In this document: positions 42,097 to 55,300 of the stretch, piece by piece
How the letters are laid out: the number at the start of each line of letters is the position of its first letter
Numbering within the stretch: position 1 is the first letter of the stretch
From: an uncultured Eubacterium sp.
Lineage (GTDB): Bacteria > Bacillota > Clostridia > Oscillospirales > Acutalibacteraceae
Length of the DNA: 64,000 nucleotides
NCBI GenBank assembly: GCA_905234495.1
Contig: CAJOHE010000001.1
Location: 62,001 to 126,000, forward strand
Direction of reading: 5' to 3'
Translations under genes and position numbers: made by a program
Notes under the pieces: model-generated
Told to the model about the DNA's origin: nothing
Database searches by the model: none
What the model saw: only the letters and a program-made list of their open reading frames with translations

Positions 42097-43317
42097 ATGG
42101 GTGTTTATGAAGAATTAATCGAAAGAGGGCTTATTGCTCAGGTTACAAACGAAGAAGAAATAAGAGAGATGGTAAATAGCGGTAAAGCAAAGTTTTACAT
42201 CGGCTTTGACTGTACTGCAGACAGCCTTACCGCAGGTCATTTTATGGCGCTTACTCTTATGAAGCGCCTTCAGATGGCTGGAAATCAGCCGATAGCTCTT
42301 ATCGGCGGCGGAACTACTATGATAGGCGACCCGTCGGGCAGAACCGATATGCGCCAGATGCTTACCCGCGAGGACATCGACCACAACGCCGAGTGTTTTA
42401 AAAAGCAGATGGAACGCTTCATTGAGTTCGGCGAGGGCAAGGCTATAATGGTAAACAATGCCGACTGGCTTTTAAATCTTAATTACGTTGAGGTTCTCAG
42501 AGAGGTAGGCGCGTGCTTTTCCGTAAACAATATGCTTCGAGCAGAGTGCTACAAGCAGAGAATGGAAAAGGGACTGTCGTTCTTTGAGTTTAACTATATG
42601 ATTATGCAGAGTTACGATTTCTACTATCTCTTCCAGCACTACGGCTGCAATATGCAGTTTGGCGGCGACGACCAGTGGAGCAATATGCTCGGCGGTACTG
42701 AGCTCATCAGAAAGAAGCTCGGCAAGGACGCTCACGCTATGACAATCACGCTTCTGACCGACTCTCAGGGCAGAAAGATGGGCAAGACCGCAGGAAACGC
42801 AGTATGGCTTGACCCGAAGAAGACGAGCCCCTACGATTTCTATCAGTACTGGCGCAACGTTGAGGACGCAGACGTTCTCAAGTGCATCAGAATGCTTACG
42901 TTTCTTCCTATGGAAGAAATCAGAAAGATGGACAGCTGGGAAGGCAGTCAGCTTAACACGGCAAAGGAAATTCTTGCCTTTGAACTTACCAAGCTTGTTC
43001 ACGGTGAGGAAGAGGCTCAGAAGGCGCAGGAAGCCGCTAAAGCACTTTTCGGCGGCGGTGCCGACAATTCCAATATGCCTACCACTCAGCTTGAGGACGC
43101 CGACTTTACTGACGGCGCAGTAAGCGTTATCGATATGCTCATCAAGGCAGACCTCATCAAGTCGAGAGGCGAGGGCAGAAGGCTCATTCAGCAGGGCGGC
43201 GTTTCGGTTAACGACGTAAAGATTACCGACGTTTTTGCAACGGTTGCCGCTGCGGAATTTGCAAAAGATATCATTGTCAAAAAGGGTAAAAAGATTTTCC
43301 ATAAGTTTGTAAAATAA
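42097..43317 (+). CDS. tyrS: Tyrosyl-tRNA synthetase
   Basis: Class Ic aminoacyl-tRNA synthetase, 406 residues. The HIGH motif appears as AGHFMALT and KMSKS as GRKMGKTAGNA. SFFEFNYMIMQSYDFYYL and GGDDQWSNM make up the tyrosine pocket. A C-terminal S4 domain (LIKSRGEGRRLIQQGGVSVN) binds tRNA. GGAGG precedes the ATG. There is no T-box leader, since recN ends only 3 bases upstream, so it is probably read from the recN operon. Confidence 0.96.
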   Translation: MGVYEELIERGLIAQVTNEEEIREMVNSGKAKFYIGFDCTADSLTAGHFMALTLMKRLQMAGNQPIALIGGGTTMIGDPSGRTDMRQMLTREDIDHNAECFKKQMERFIEFGEGKAIMVNNADWLLNLNYVEVLREVGACFSVNNMLRAECYKQRMEKGLSFFEFNYMIMQSYDFYYLFQHYGCNMQFGGDDQWSNMLGGTELIRKKLGKDAHAMTITLLTDSQGRKMGKTAGNAVWLDPKKTSPYDFYQYWRNVEDADVLKCIRMLTFLPMEEIRKMDSWEGSQLNTAKEILAFELTKLVHGEEEAQKAQEAAKALFGGGADNSNMPTTQLEDADFTDGAVSVIDMLIKADLIKSRGEGRRLIQQGGVSVNDVKITDVFATVAAAEFAKDIIVKKGKKIFHKFVK

Positions 43318-43329
43318 TTTATAGAGATT

Positions 43330-43365
43330 AAGCCGCTGGTTTTCAGCGGCTTTTTTATTTTTTTA

Positions 43366-43369
<4 letters not shown>
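43330..43369 (+). terminator. Rho-independent terminator after tyrS
   Basis: AAGCCGCTG (43330-43338), a GTTTT loop and CAGCGGCTT (43344-43352), followed by a run of T broken by one A. It closes the asp23-to-tyrS run. Confidence 0.92.
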
Positions 43370-46223
<2,854 letters not shown>

Positions 46224-46233
46224 GGTGAAATAT

Positions 46234-47664
46234 ATGAATGAAAAAGCGGTAAAATATTTTGACAGTCTGAAGGGCAAGAAGGTTGCCTTTGTTGGTATGG
46301 GCGTTGCAAATCTGCCTTGCGCAAAATTTCTTGCAAGGCTCGGTATAGACGTTTATGCCTGCGACAAGAGCGACAGGGATTACATCGGAACAGATGAATG
46401 CGATGAGCTTGAAAAGCTCGGCGTTAACTTTTCTCTGGGTGAAACCTATCTTGACGTTTTACCCGAAATGGATTTGATATTCCGCTCTCACGGTATTCTA
46501 CCGTTTCAGAACCCGTGGATAGGCGAGTGCATTGAAAGAGGGCAGAAGGTCACGACAGAGATGGAAGTGTTCTTTAAGCTCTGCCCCTCAAAGATTATCG
46601 CGGTTACGGGCTCAAACGGCAAGACGACGACCACTACGCTGATTGCAAAGATGCTTGAAGCGCAGGGCAAAAAGGTCTATCTCGGCGGAAACATCGGCAA
46701 GGCGCTGATGCCTGAGCTTGAGACGATAACCGAGGACGATATTGCGGTTGTTGAGCTTTCATCCTTCCAGCTTCTGACGATGGGCAATCTTGTAAATCAG
46801 CCCGATATTTCAGTTGTAACAAATATCGAATGCACTCATCTCGACCACCACATCAGCCTTGACGAGTACGTTGATACCAAGCGAAACATTCTCATCTATC
46901 AGAATGAAAACTGCAGGACGGTATTAAACGCCGACTGCGACTACGGTCTCGGCGGCAGAGTTTACCACGATATGAGGTACGACGTAAGGGGCAGACTCTA
47001 CGAGTTTTCCATTAAGCACAAAGTTGAAAATGGCGCTTATATGAAAGAAAACGGCGATATAGTCTTTGCGGAAGACGGTAGAGAGACCTATGTTATGAAT
47101 AAGTCCGACATAGTCATTCCGGGAAATCATAATATTGAGAATTACTGCACGGCTATATCCGCTATTTGGGACATCGTTGATGTTAATAATATAGTTAAGG
47201 TCGCAAGAACCTTCGGCGGCGTTGAGCACAGAATTGAATTTGTAAGAGAATTCGCGGGCGTTAAATACTATAACGACTCAATCGCAACTTCGCCGTCAAG
47301 AGTTATAAGCGGACTTAAAGCTTTTGACAGGAAAATTATTGTAATAATGGGCGGTTCCGACAAGGGCAACGATATGAGCGAGATGGTTCCGTACATTCTC
47401 AAATATGTAAAGCTTCTCGTCTTAAACGGCGCAACCGCTCAGAAAATATACGACTCAGTCACTTCAAGCGACGGATATGAGGAAAGCGGAATTAAGGTAG
47501 TTATCACGGATAAACTTACAGACGCGCTTATGTACGCTAAGCAAAACGCAGAAAAGGGCGACATTGTTACTCTCTGTCCCGCGTGTCCCGCTTTCGACCA
47601 GTTCAAGACCTTTGAATACAGGGGCAGAAAATTTAAAGAAATAGTTAATAATTTTACGGGGTGA
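46234..47664 (+). CDS. murD: UDP-N-acetylmuramoyl-L-alanine-D-glutamate ligase
   Basis: Adds D-Glu to the peptidoglycan precursor in the cytoplasm. 476 residues from ATG 46234; a GTG at 46225 lies in the GAGGTGAAA ribosome-binding site. The N-terminal UMP-binding fold has VAFVGMGVANLPCAKFLA. The ATP loop is VTGSNGKTTTTTLIAKML, and the C-terminal domain has GGSDKGNDMSEM and LCPACPAFDQFKTFEYRGRK. It lies outside a dcw cluster, in a ligA-headed operon. Confidence 0.95.
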   Translation: MNEKAVKYFDSLKGKKVAFVGMGVANLPCAKFLARLGIDVYACDKSDRDYIGTDECDELEKLGVNFSLGETYLDVLPEMDLIFRSHGILPFQNPWIGECIERGQKVTTEMEVFFKLCPSKIIAVTGSNGKTTTTTLIAKMLEAQGKKVYLGGNIGKALMPELETITEDDIAVVELSSFQLLTMGNLVNQPDISVVTNIECTHLDHHISLDEYVDTKRNILIYQNENCRTVLNADCDYGLGGRVYHDMRYDVRGRLYEFSIKHKVENGAYMKENGDIVFAEDGRETYVMNKSDIVIPGNHNIENYCTAISAIWDIVDVNNIVKVARTFGGVEHRIEFVREFAGVKYYNDSIATSPSRVISGLKAFDRKIIVIMGGSDKGNDMSEMVPYILKYVKLLVLNGATAQKIYDSVTSSDGYEESGIKVVITDKLTDALMYAKQNAEKGDIVTLCPACPAFDQFKTFEYRGRKFKEIVNNFTG

Positions 47665-47669
47665 TATAT

Positions 47670-48683
47670 ATGGACATTTACGAATTACTTAAAGACTTAA
47701 CGCAGTGCGTTGGCGCTGCAGGCGTTGAAAAGGGCGTCGGCAAGGTAATAAGCGACTACCTTGAACCTTATGCAGATACAAAGATGGACATGATGAACAA
47801 CTTGTACTGCACCTTCGGCGAAGGCTACCACATTCTTCTTGAAGCTCATTCGGATGAGGTTGGCTTTATGATTACCGACATCACGGAAGACGGCTTCCTG
47901 AAGTTTGACTGCTGCGGTACGATTGACCCGAGACTTCTTCCCAACCACGAAGTTTCAATCTGGGGCAGAAGCGAGGTTAAGGGCGTAATCTGCGCAAAGC
48001 CGCCGCATCTTCAGAATGACGACGACAAGAAGACGGTAAAAGTTGCAGACCTTTCGATTGACACCTGTATTCCGACGGAAAAGCTTAAAACGCTTGTTAG
48101 AACAGGCGACAGGGCTACTCTTAAGAGAAACTACACAAAGCTTCTCGGCGACAGAATTTCCGCGTCAAGCCTTGACGACAGAAGCGGCGTTGCTGCTCTT
48201 ATTCTTGCCGCTGACAGGCTTTCAAAGATGAACTGCAAAATTTCAATGCTTTTCTCGGCTCAGGAAGAGGTTGGCTGCAGAGGCGCTAAGGCGGGCGTTT
48301 TCGGTATTGAGCCCGACGAGGCAATCTCTGTTGACGTTTCGTTTGCAATGTCGCCCGGTTGCAAAGAGCAGGACTGCGGCGAACTTTCAAAAGGCGCTAT
48401 GATTGGCTTCTCACCGATACTCAGCAGGGATATCTCAAAGAAGCTCGTTACCGTTGCACAGAAAAACAGCATACCGTATCAGATTGAAATTATGCCGTCA
48501 CGCACGGGCACAAACGCCGACGTTATTTCCGTAAACGAAAGCGGAATAAAGACAGGTCTTATTTCAATTCCTCTTCGCTATATGCACGAGGCAGTTGAGG
48601 TTGTTGACGTAAATGACGTTCAGGCGGTTGCAGATTTGATTGTTAAGTATGTTGAGGAAAGGATAGGTGAGACAAATGTTTAG
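47670..48683 (+). CDS. M42-family metallopeptidase (first of tandem pair)
   Basis: Zinc or cobalt aminopeptidase/cellulase-like (FrvX/YsdC group), 337 residues from ATG 47670. The metal ligands are visible: EAHSDEVGFMI, ASSLDDRSGVAAL, FSAQEEVGCRGAK and RYMHEAVEVV. An internal PDZ-like beta insertion is expected between the first and second. It probably forms a large self-compartmentalised oligomer that trims peptides. A paralogue follows directly. Confidence 0.9.
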   Translation: MDIYELLKDLTQCVGAAGVEKGVGKVISDYLEPYADTKMDMMNNLYCTFGEGYHILLEAHSDEVGFMITDITEDGFLKFDCCGTIDPRLLPNHEVSIWGRSEVKGVICAKPPHLQNDDDKKTVKVADLSIDTCIPTEKLKTLVRTGDRATLKRNYTKLLGDRISASSLDDRSGVAALILAADRLSKMNCKISMLFSAQEEVGCRGAKAGVFGIEPDEAISVDVSFAMSPGCKEQDCGELSKGAMIGFSPILSRDISKKLVTVAQKNSIPYQIEIMPSRTGTNADVISVNESGIKTGLISIPLRYMHEAVEVVDVNDVQAVADLIVKYVEERIGETNV

Positions 48684-49680
48684 AGAATTATGTATGTTTA
48701 ACTCTGCTTCGGGAGATGAAAAATCCGTCAGAGATTATATAATCGAAAGCATTGATGGCTACTGCACATATGAAGTTGACAGTATGGGCTCTATCATAGC
48801 TTTCAAGGAAGGCAAGAGAAAAGCCTATAAAAAGATTATGCTCTGCGCTCATATGGACGAGGTTGCATTTGTTGTTACCGATATTACCGATGACGGATAT
48901 CTGAGATTTAAGTCTGTCGGCGGCGTTGACCCCAAAACTATTTGCGGCAGAACGGTATCTATTAATGATATTGACGGCGTTGTAGGCATCAAGCCCATAC
49001 ACCTCACTTCAAAGGAAGAAGAGGAAAAGGCGCCTGAGTATGACGACCTCTTTATTGATATAGGCGCGAAGAATAAGGAAGAGGCGCTTGAGCACATTCA
49101 GCTCGGCGACTACGCATATTTCAAGAGCGACTTTACAGATTTCGGTGAAAACTGCGTGCTTTCCAAGGCGCTTGACGACAGAATCGGATGTATGTATCTG
49201 GTTGAATTAATCAGAACGTTTGACCTTGAATTTGACACTTATTTCTGCTTTAACGTTCAGGAAGAAATAGGTGGCAGGGGTGCGCTTTGCACATCGTATT
49301 CGGTTAATCCCGATATTGCTGTTGTTATTGAAGTTACCACTGCAAACGATATTGACGGCGTTACAGGAAGCGACAAGGTATGTTCCCTCGGCGACGGTCC
49401 CGTTGTTTCGTATATGGATAAGTACACGATTTACGACAAGTATCTCTATCATCTTGCTATGGACACGGCAAAGCAGAACAGCATTAAGGCGCAGACCAAG
49501 ACAAGAATTGCGGGCGGAAACGACGCTCAGTCGATTCAGACCACACACGGCGGAACAAGAGTTATTGCTATTTCCGTTCCGTGCAGGTATATTCACTCGG
49601 GTTCCTGCGTTGTAAACAAGGACGATATCAGAGAGACGAGAAAGCTCATCAGGGCGTTTCTTCCGAGAATTTATGATTGA
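48676..49680 (+). CDS. M42-family metallopeptidase (second of tandem pair)
   Basis: 334 residues, paralogous to the gene just upstream and overlapping its end by 8 bases. The ligands are CAHMDEVAFVV, KALDDRIGCMYL, NVQEEIGGRGAL and CRYIHSGSCVV. The start at ATG 48676 is preferred over a GTG at 48667 that lies in the AGGATAGGTGAG ribosome-binding site. The two may assemble as a mixed complex, which is an inference from tandem arrangement only. Confidence 0.9.
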   Translation: MFRELCMFNSASGDEKSVRDYIIESIDGYCTYEVDSMGSIIAFKEGKRKAYKKIMLCAHMDEVAFVVTDITDDGYLRFKSVGGVDPKTICGRTVSINDIDGVVGIKPIHLTSKEEEEKAPEYDDLFIDIGAKNKEEALEHIQLGDYAYFKSDFTDFGENCVLSKALDDRIGCMYLVELIRTFDLEFDTYFCFNVQEEIGGRGALCTSYSVNPDIAVVIEVTTANDIDGVTGSDKVCSLGDGPVVSYMDKYTIYDKYLYHLAMDTAKQNSIKAQTKTRIAGGNDAQSIQTTHGGTRVIAISVPCRYIHSGSCVVNKDDIRETRKLIRAFLPRIYD

Positions 49681-50392
49681 CAGAATAGAAGATACAAATG
49701 AACTGATGTCTTATAACAAGAGGGACATATTCCGCTACAGGATTATGTCCCTTATGAAGGCATACGGTACAAAATACGATTTTGCGTTGTTTTACAGGCA
49801 GGTCATTGACGGAAATATAACCGCGATAATATCAAAGCTTGACGGCGATTTTACGCTTTCTTATACGGACAATGCGGACACCGACGAGCTTGAACAGTTT
49901 TTCACCGTAATCGGCTTTTCCTCGCTTCTTTGCGACGACGGATTTTCGATGGAAAACAGATATACTCAGGGTGCGGTTATGAAAACCGAGAAAAAGGTTG
50001 AGCTTCACAAAAGCTATGTGACGATTGACAGGTATCCGAAGTTGATGGAACTATTCAATCTGCTTGACTACGACAGCGCGGACTTTGAGGCTTGGTACGT
50101 TGATATCAGCCACAGAATAAGACACGGCTGCGCTATGGCTTATTCCCTCAATATGGACAGCCAGATTATTTCAAGCGCGGTTCTGTCGTCAATTTATGAG
50201 GACGGCGCAATACTCAGCGCGGTTCAGACGCTGAGCGATTACCGCAGAATGGGATACGGCGGTACGCTTGTATCCGAGATTATCTGCGATTTCCCCTCAA
50301 CCGTATATCTTATGAGAGCCGAGGGCGCAAATGAAGAGTTTTACAGCAAGCTCGGCTTTGTAAACTGCGGAAAATGGAGATTATATAAATGA
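49673..50392 (+). CDS. GNAT-like N-acetyltransferase
   Basis: 239 residues. The C-terminal third has GNAT features: the acetyl-CoA loop SDYRRMGYGGTLVSEII, followed by YLMRAEGANEEFYSKLGFVN, the usual end of the fold. The N-terminal part is less conserved and may be a second, degenerate acyltransferase-like domain. The substrate is unknown. It overlaps both neighbours by a few bases. Confidence 0.72.
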   Translation: MIDRIEDTNELMSYNKRDIFRYRIMSLMKAYGTKYDFALFYRQVIDGNITAIISKLDGDFTLSYTDNADTDELEQFFTVIGFSSLLCDDGFSMENRYTQGAVMKTEKKVELHKSYVTIDRYPKLMELFNLLDYDSADFEAWYVDISHRIRHGCAMAYSLNMDSQIISSAVLSSIYEDGAILSAVQTLSDYRRMGYGGTLVSEIICDFPSTVYLMRAEGANEEFYSKLGFVNCGKWRLYK

Positions 50393-51651
50393 GTTCATTT
50401 TTCAACATAAGCGAAAAAATAACCGACGCCTCAAACAGAGCTTTGAAGCTCTGCAAGGAACAGTTTAAATATATCGAAGAGATTACCGAATACAATCAGC
50501 AGAAGGTTCTTTCCGCATTCATTGAATTCGGCGTTTCCGACGTTCATTTTAATTCAAGCACGGGTTACGGCTACGGCGACGTAGGCAGGGAAACTCTCGA
50601 CAAGGTCTGGGCAAGAGTTCTCGGCGCTGAGGACGCGCTTGTGAGGCACAACTTCACCTGCGGCACCCACACGCTTGCAACCGCGCTTTACGGCGTACTG
50701 CGCCCGGGGCACAAAATGCTCTGCGTCACCGGTACTCCCTACGACACTATTCACGGCGTAATAGGCATTACGGGGCAGGGAATGGGCTCTTTAAAGGACT
50801 TTGGCGTCATTTACGATGAAGTTTTGCTTAAAGATGAAAGACTTGATTATGAGGCGATAGAGAGCGCTGTTGACGACAGCGTTACTATGGTATACATTCA
50901 GCGAAGCAGGGGATACGAGCTTCGCCCGAGCCTTTCGGTTGACGAGATTGAAAAGGTAGTTGAGCTTGCCAAGGCAAAGAATCCCGACGTAATCGTTATG
51001 GTGGACAACTGCTACGGCGAATTTGTTGAAAAGAAAGAGCCGACAGAGGTCGGTGCCGACCTGATTGCAGGCTCGATGATTAAAAATGCAGGCGGCGGAA
51101 TTGCTACGACCGGCGGATATATTGCAGGCAGGGCGGACCTGATTGAAAAGTGTGCATACAGGCTCACCACGCCCGGTCTCGGTAAAGAGGTAGGCGCAAC
51201 TCTCGGAATGAACAGAGAGCTTTATATGGGGCTTTACTATGCGCCGCATACGGTTGGCGAGGCGCTCAAAAGCGCGGTTTATATCGCCGCATTGTTTGAG
51301 AGCTTCGGCTATGACGTGACGCCGAAATATAACGAGGTGCGCCACGACATTGTTCAGTCCCTCGGACTTGAAAACGAGGAAAGTCTTGTTGCATTCTGCC
51401 AGGGTATTCAGAAGGGTAGCCCCGTCGACAGCTTCGTACTTCCCGAGCCGTGGGATATGCCGGGTTATGACAGCAAGGTTGTAATGGCGGCTGGTGCGTT
51501 CACTCTCGGCTCGTCGATTGAGCTTTCGGCTGACGCGCCGATAAGAGAGCCGTATTACGCATGGATTCAGGGCGGACTAAATTTTCACAGCGCAAAGGTC
51601 TGCGCGCAGCTTGCCGCGCAGAGTATGCTTGATAAAGGACTGTTAAAATGA
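50389..51651 (+). CDS. Methionine gamma-lyase-like PLP protein (YnbB, 'aluminium resistance')
   Basis: 420-residue fold-I PLP enzyme. The Schiff-base lysine is in GSMIKNAGGGIATTGGYIAG. The N-terminal HNFTCGTHTLATALYG and VMVDNCYGEF (cofactor aspartate) are characteristic of the YnbB family, found in many Firmicutes and called aluminium resistance or methionine gamma-lyase family. The true reaction is not settled. It overlaps the GNAT gene and the DUF2461 gene by 4 bases each. Confidence 0.85.
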   Translation: MSSFFNISEKITDASNRALKLCKEQFKYIEEITEYNQQKVLSAFIEFGVSDVHFNSSTGYGYGDVGRETLDKVWARVLGAEDALVRHNFTCGTHTLATALYGVLRPGHKMLCVTGTPYDTIHGVIGITGQGMGSLKDFGVIYDEVLLKDERLDYEAIESAVDDSVTMVYIQRSRGYELRPSLSVDEIEKVVELAKAKNPDVIVMVDNCYGEFVEKKEPTEVGADLIAGSMIKNAGGGIATTGGYIAGRADLIEKCAYRLTTPGLGKEVGATLGMNRELYMGLYYAPHTVGEALKSAVYIAALFESFGYDVTPKYNEVRHDIVQSLGLENEESLVAFCQGIQKGSPVDSFVLPEPWDMPGYDSKVVMAAGAFTLGSSIELSADAPIREPYYAWIQGGLNFHSAKVCAQLAAQSMLDKGLLK

Positions 51652-52370
51652 GCGAATATAATTTCAAAGGAATAAGCCCTCAGAGTATTGAGCTTTTATG
51701 CGAAAACAGATTTCAGGATTCCAAGGCTTTTTACGAGGAACACAAGGAAGAGCTCAAGCAGGGGATTACTATCCCTATGAGGCAGATTATGCTTGATTTG
51801 AGCGACCTTATGGTTGATATTGACGAGCATATGGAAACGAATCCCGTGAGGTCGGTTTCACGAATTTACCGCGATACGAGAGGTCACAGAAGCAAGATAA
51901 AATACCGCGAGAATATGTGGATGTTTTTCAGGCGGTATAAAAACGAGTACCCGAGCGCGCCGTTTTATTATTTTGAATTTTATCCGCAGAGCTTTGGTTA
52001 CGGCGTTGTGTTCTGGACTTGGAAAAAGAGTATCTTCAAAGAGGTGCACAAGCTTATTTTAAAGCATCCCGACAGGTGGCTTGACGCCGTTAAAGCCTGC
52101 GAAGAGGCAGGGCTGACTTACGGCACATACGACGAGTACAAAAAGGATATGTACCCCGATGCACCCGAGGAACTCAAACCTTACCTCAAGGCGAAGAGTA
52201 TGGGCTTTTCGTACAGTTGCAACGACCTGAGCAGAATTAACACGCCTGCGCTGATTGACGAATTAAAGCTTGCAATTGATATTGCAAGACCTATGTATGA
52301 ATTCTTTATTGAAGCATATGAAAATATGATGAATGAAGGACTAATTAAAATCGAGGATTTTGAAAGATAA
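51648..52370 (+). CDS. DUF2461 / TIGR02453 family protein
   Basis: 240 residues of a conserved family without known function. Family blocks are a start with ENRFQDSKAFYEEHKEELK, then SRIYRDTRGHRSKIKYREN and YYFEFYPQSFGYGVVFWTW. Soluble, no membrane segment. It overlaps the previous gene by 4 bases and shares one base with addB. Confidence 0.85.
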   Translation: MSEYNFKGISPQSIELLCENRFQDSKAFYEEHKEELKQGITIPMRQIMLDLSDLMVDIDEHMETNPVRSVSRIYRDTRGHRSKIKYRENMWMFFRRYKNEYPSAPFYYFEFYPQSFGYGVVFWTWKKSIFKEVHKLILKHPDRWLDAVKACEEAGLTYGTYDEYKKDMYPDAPEELKPYLKAKSMGFSYSCNDLSRINTPALIDELKLAIDIARPMYEFFIEAYENMMNEGLIKIEDFER

Positions 52371-55300
52371 TGCTTAAACTTGTTATGGGCCGTTCGGGCT
52401 ATGGCAAAACAGAATATGTATTTAAAGCTGTCAGAGATTTGGCTTTCGGCGGAGAGAAGAATATTATTCTTTTAACGCCCGAGCAGTATTCTCTTTCCGC
52501 TGAAAGAAGACTTTTAACCGACCTCGGATGCGAGAAAATGTCATACGTTTTAAACGGCTCGTTTTCAAGACTATCAAACGACGTTAAATCAATCTACGGC
52601 GGCGACACGCTTCCGATTCTTTCAAAGGGCGGCAAAGCCGTGCTGATGCTTCAGGCTATCGAAATGTCTAAGGACGGTCTCGAGCTTTTCAATAAGAATC
52701 TCGACTCGCTCAATTTCGTAAGCTCGATGCTCAGCATCTATGACGAAATGAGGTCATGCAACCTCAGCGCTACCGAGATTCTCGACCTTTCAAGACCTAT
52801 TGAAAACGTTACACTTAACAAGAAAATGAAGGACATTTCCCACATAATGGGAATGTATGAAAACTTAATTGCAAAGCGTTTTCTCGACCCGTCGGACGAG
52901 CTTACAAGACTTTACGACAAGATAAAGGACAAGGGGTATTTCAAGGACAGATACGTCTTCATTGACGGCTTTAACGGCTTTGTGGCGCAGGAATACAAAA
53001 TACTTGAGCTCATAGTTGCCGAGGCAAAAGAGGTTACGATTACTCTCTGCTGCGACAGAGAGCCCGAAAACGCGCTGAGCACCTTTGCATACGTTAAAAA
53101 GTCCGAAACGATTATAAGAAGGATTGCCGAAAAAGCGGGTATACCCGTGAGCGAGGTTTACCTTGAAAGCAATATGAGGTCATACTCGGATTCGGTAAGA
53201 TATATTGAAAAAAATATATTTGCAAATGCCGGCAATAAGAAAGTGGATAACGACGGCTGCGTTTCCGTTTATAAAGCAAAAACTATTAACGACGAATGCG
53301 AGGAAGTTGCAAGAGAAATCAGAAAGCTTCTCAGAGCGGGATACAACGCTTCGCAGATTGCGGTTATAGCGCGTGATATTGATAAATACAGGGACGAGCT
53401 TGGCTTTGTTTTTAACAAGTATGAGATTCCTTTTTTCAACGATGAGAGGCAGCCAATCAAGTCGCAGCCCCTTGTTATGTTTATTGAATATCTTTTCAGG
53501 TGCATCAACTTTTCGCTTAAAAGCAACGACATTATAAGCCTTGCAAAAACCGGGCTCACGCCGCTTAGCGACGAAGAGATAAACGAGCTTGAAAACTATA
53601 TCTATCTCTGGAATATCAACGGCTCAAAGTGGACTAAGCCCTTTGAAAATTCCACAAGAGGATTCGTTGATAAGATTGATGAGAAAGACAGGCTTGCGCT
53701 TGAAAATATAAACAAGAGCAGGGAGGCGCTGACAGAGCCGATACTTAGGTTCAGAAGAAGCGTTAAAGGCAAGACGGCAAAGGATATATGCGCCGAGCTT
53801 TACTATACGCTTATCAGATTCGGCGCCGATAAGAGAATCAAGGAAAGCGCTGTGTTCCTTTCGGAAAGTGGTCACATCTCGCTTGCTCAGATGCAGGGCA
53901 GGGTATGGGACAGCGTTATGGAAATACTCGACCTTATTCCGCGAATTCTCGGCGACGAGCCCATCAATCTGAAAAGCTTTTCAAAGCTGTTTTCGGTTAT
54001 TATCGCAAACGAGGATCTCGGTATGCTTCCGACCGGTATCGACAACGTACAGTTCGGTCAGGCGGACAGAATAAGAACCGACAACCCGAAGGCGGTATTT
54101 GTACTCGGCGCGAACGAAGACGAGTTTCCGCAGGCAATCACAACGGGCGGACTTCTTACGGAATCGGACAGAAGAGTTCTTCTTGAAAACGATTTCAAGC
54201 TTTATTCCTACGGCGAGATAATGTCTCAGCAGGAAAAATACTTTGCATATATGGCGGTGTCCTGTGCGAGCGATAAGCTGCATATTTCATATATTGAAAA
54301 CGCATCAAGAAGCTCGAGCGAGTCCGAAATCGTAACATCCGTTACAAGTCTTATAAACGGACTTAACGCATACTCTTATGACGATATTGCGGATATCGAC
54401 CTTGTTGAAACGTATCAGAACGCATTTGAGCTGATGAGCAGGGAATACGAGGCAAATACCGAGTTCAGTTCATCACTTAAAAAGTGTTTTGAAAACGACA
54501 GCAGGTACAAATCAATCTGCGCTATAGCGGAAAACATTCAGCCTGAGATTACCGACAGATCGGTATCGACAAAGCTCTTTGACTATAATATGCTTGTTTC
54601 CGCATCGCGTATTGAGGATTATTTCAACTGCTCGTTCAGGTATTTCTGCAAATTCGGACTCGGGGCAAGACCTCTAAAAAAGACAGAGCTTGACGCGCTA
54701 AAACGCGGTACGCTGATTCACTATGTTCTTGAAATGATTCTAAGCGAACTCGGAAGCAAGAATCTTTCGCAGATGGAACCGAAAGAGATAATTGCCGCAG
54801 TTGACAAATACATAAAGCAGTATTTCGTTGTTGAAATGGGCAATATTTCCGATATGGGCGAGAGGTTCTACTACAACTACAACAGGATTTCAAATCAGAT
54901 TTATAACGTTGTATTACATCTTGCGCTTGAGTTTAAAAACTGCGATTTCGAGGCGAGGGCGTTTGAGCTTGATATAGACAGCGACGGCTCTGTAAAGCCC
55001 TCGGTAATCAGCCTTGACGACGGCGGAAGCGTGAGCATCCGCGGGTCAATCGACAGGGTTGACACCTTTGATAAGGACGGCAGAAGATATGTAAGAGTTG
55101 TCGACTACAAATCAGGCGGAAAAGAATTTGATTTGTCGGACGTTATGTTCGGTCTCAATCTGCAGATGTTCATCTATCTGTTCTGCCTCTGCGGTGACAA
55201 AAAGGCAGAGTTAAGCGGTGTTCCCGCGGGCGTGCTTTATATGCACGCAAATCAGAAGGTGACGCCGTTTTCATCAAAGAAGGAAGCCGAGGAAAAGGGC

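Noticed and set aside
42060..42097. T-box leader for tyrS
   Set aside because: recN ends 3 bases before tyrS, leaving no room for a leader RNA.
42472..43302. Minus-strand open frame of 276 codons opposite tyrS
   Set aside because: Fully antisense to an intact tyrS with all motifs; no promoter or ribosome-binding site.
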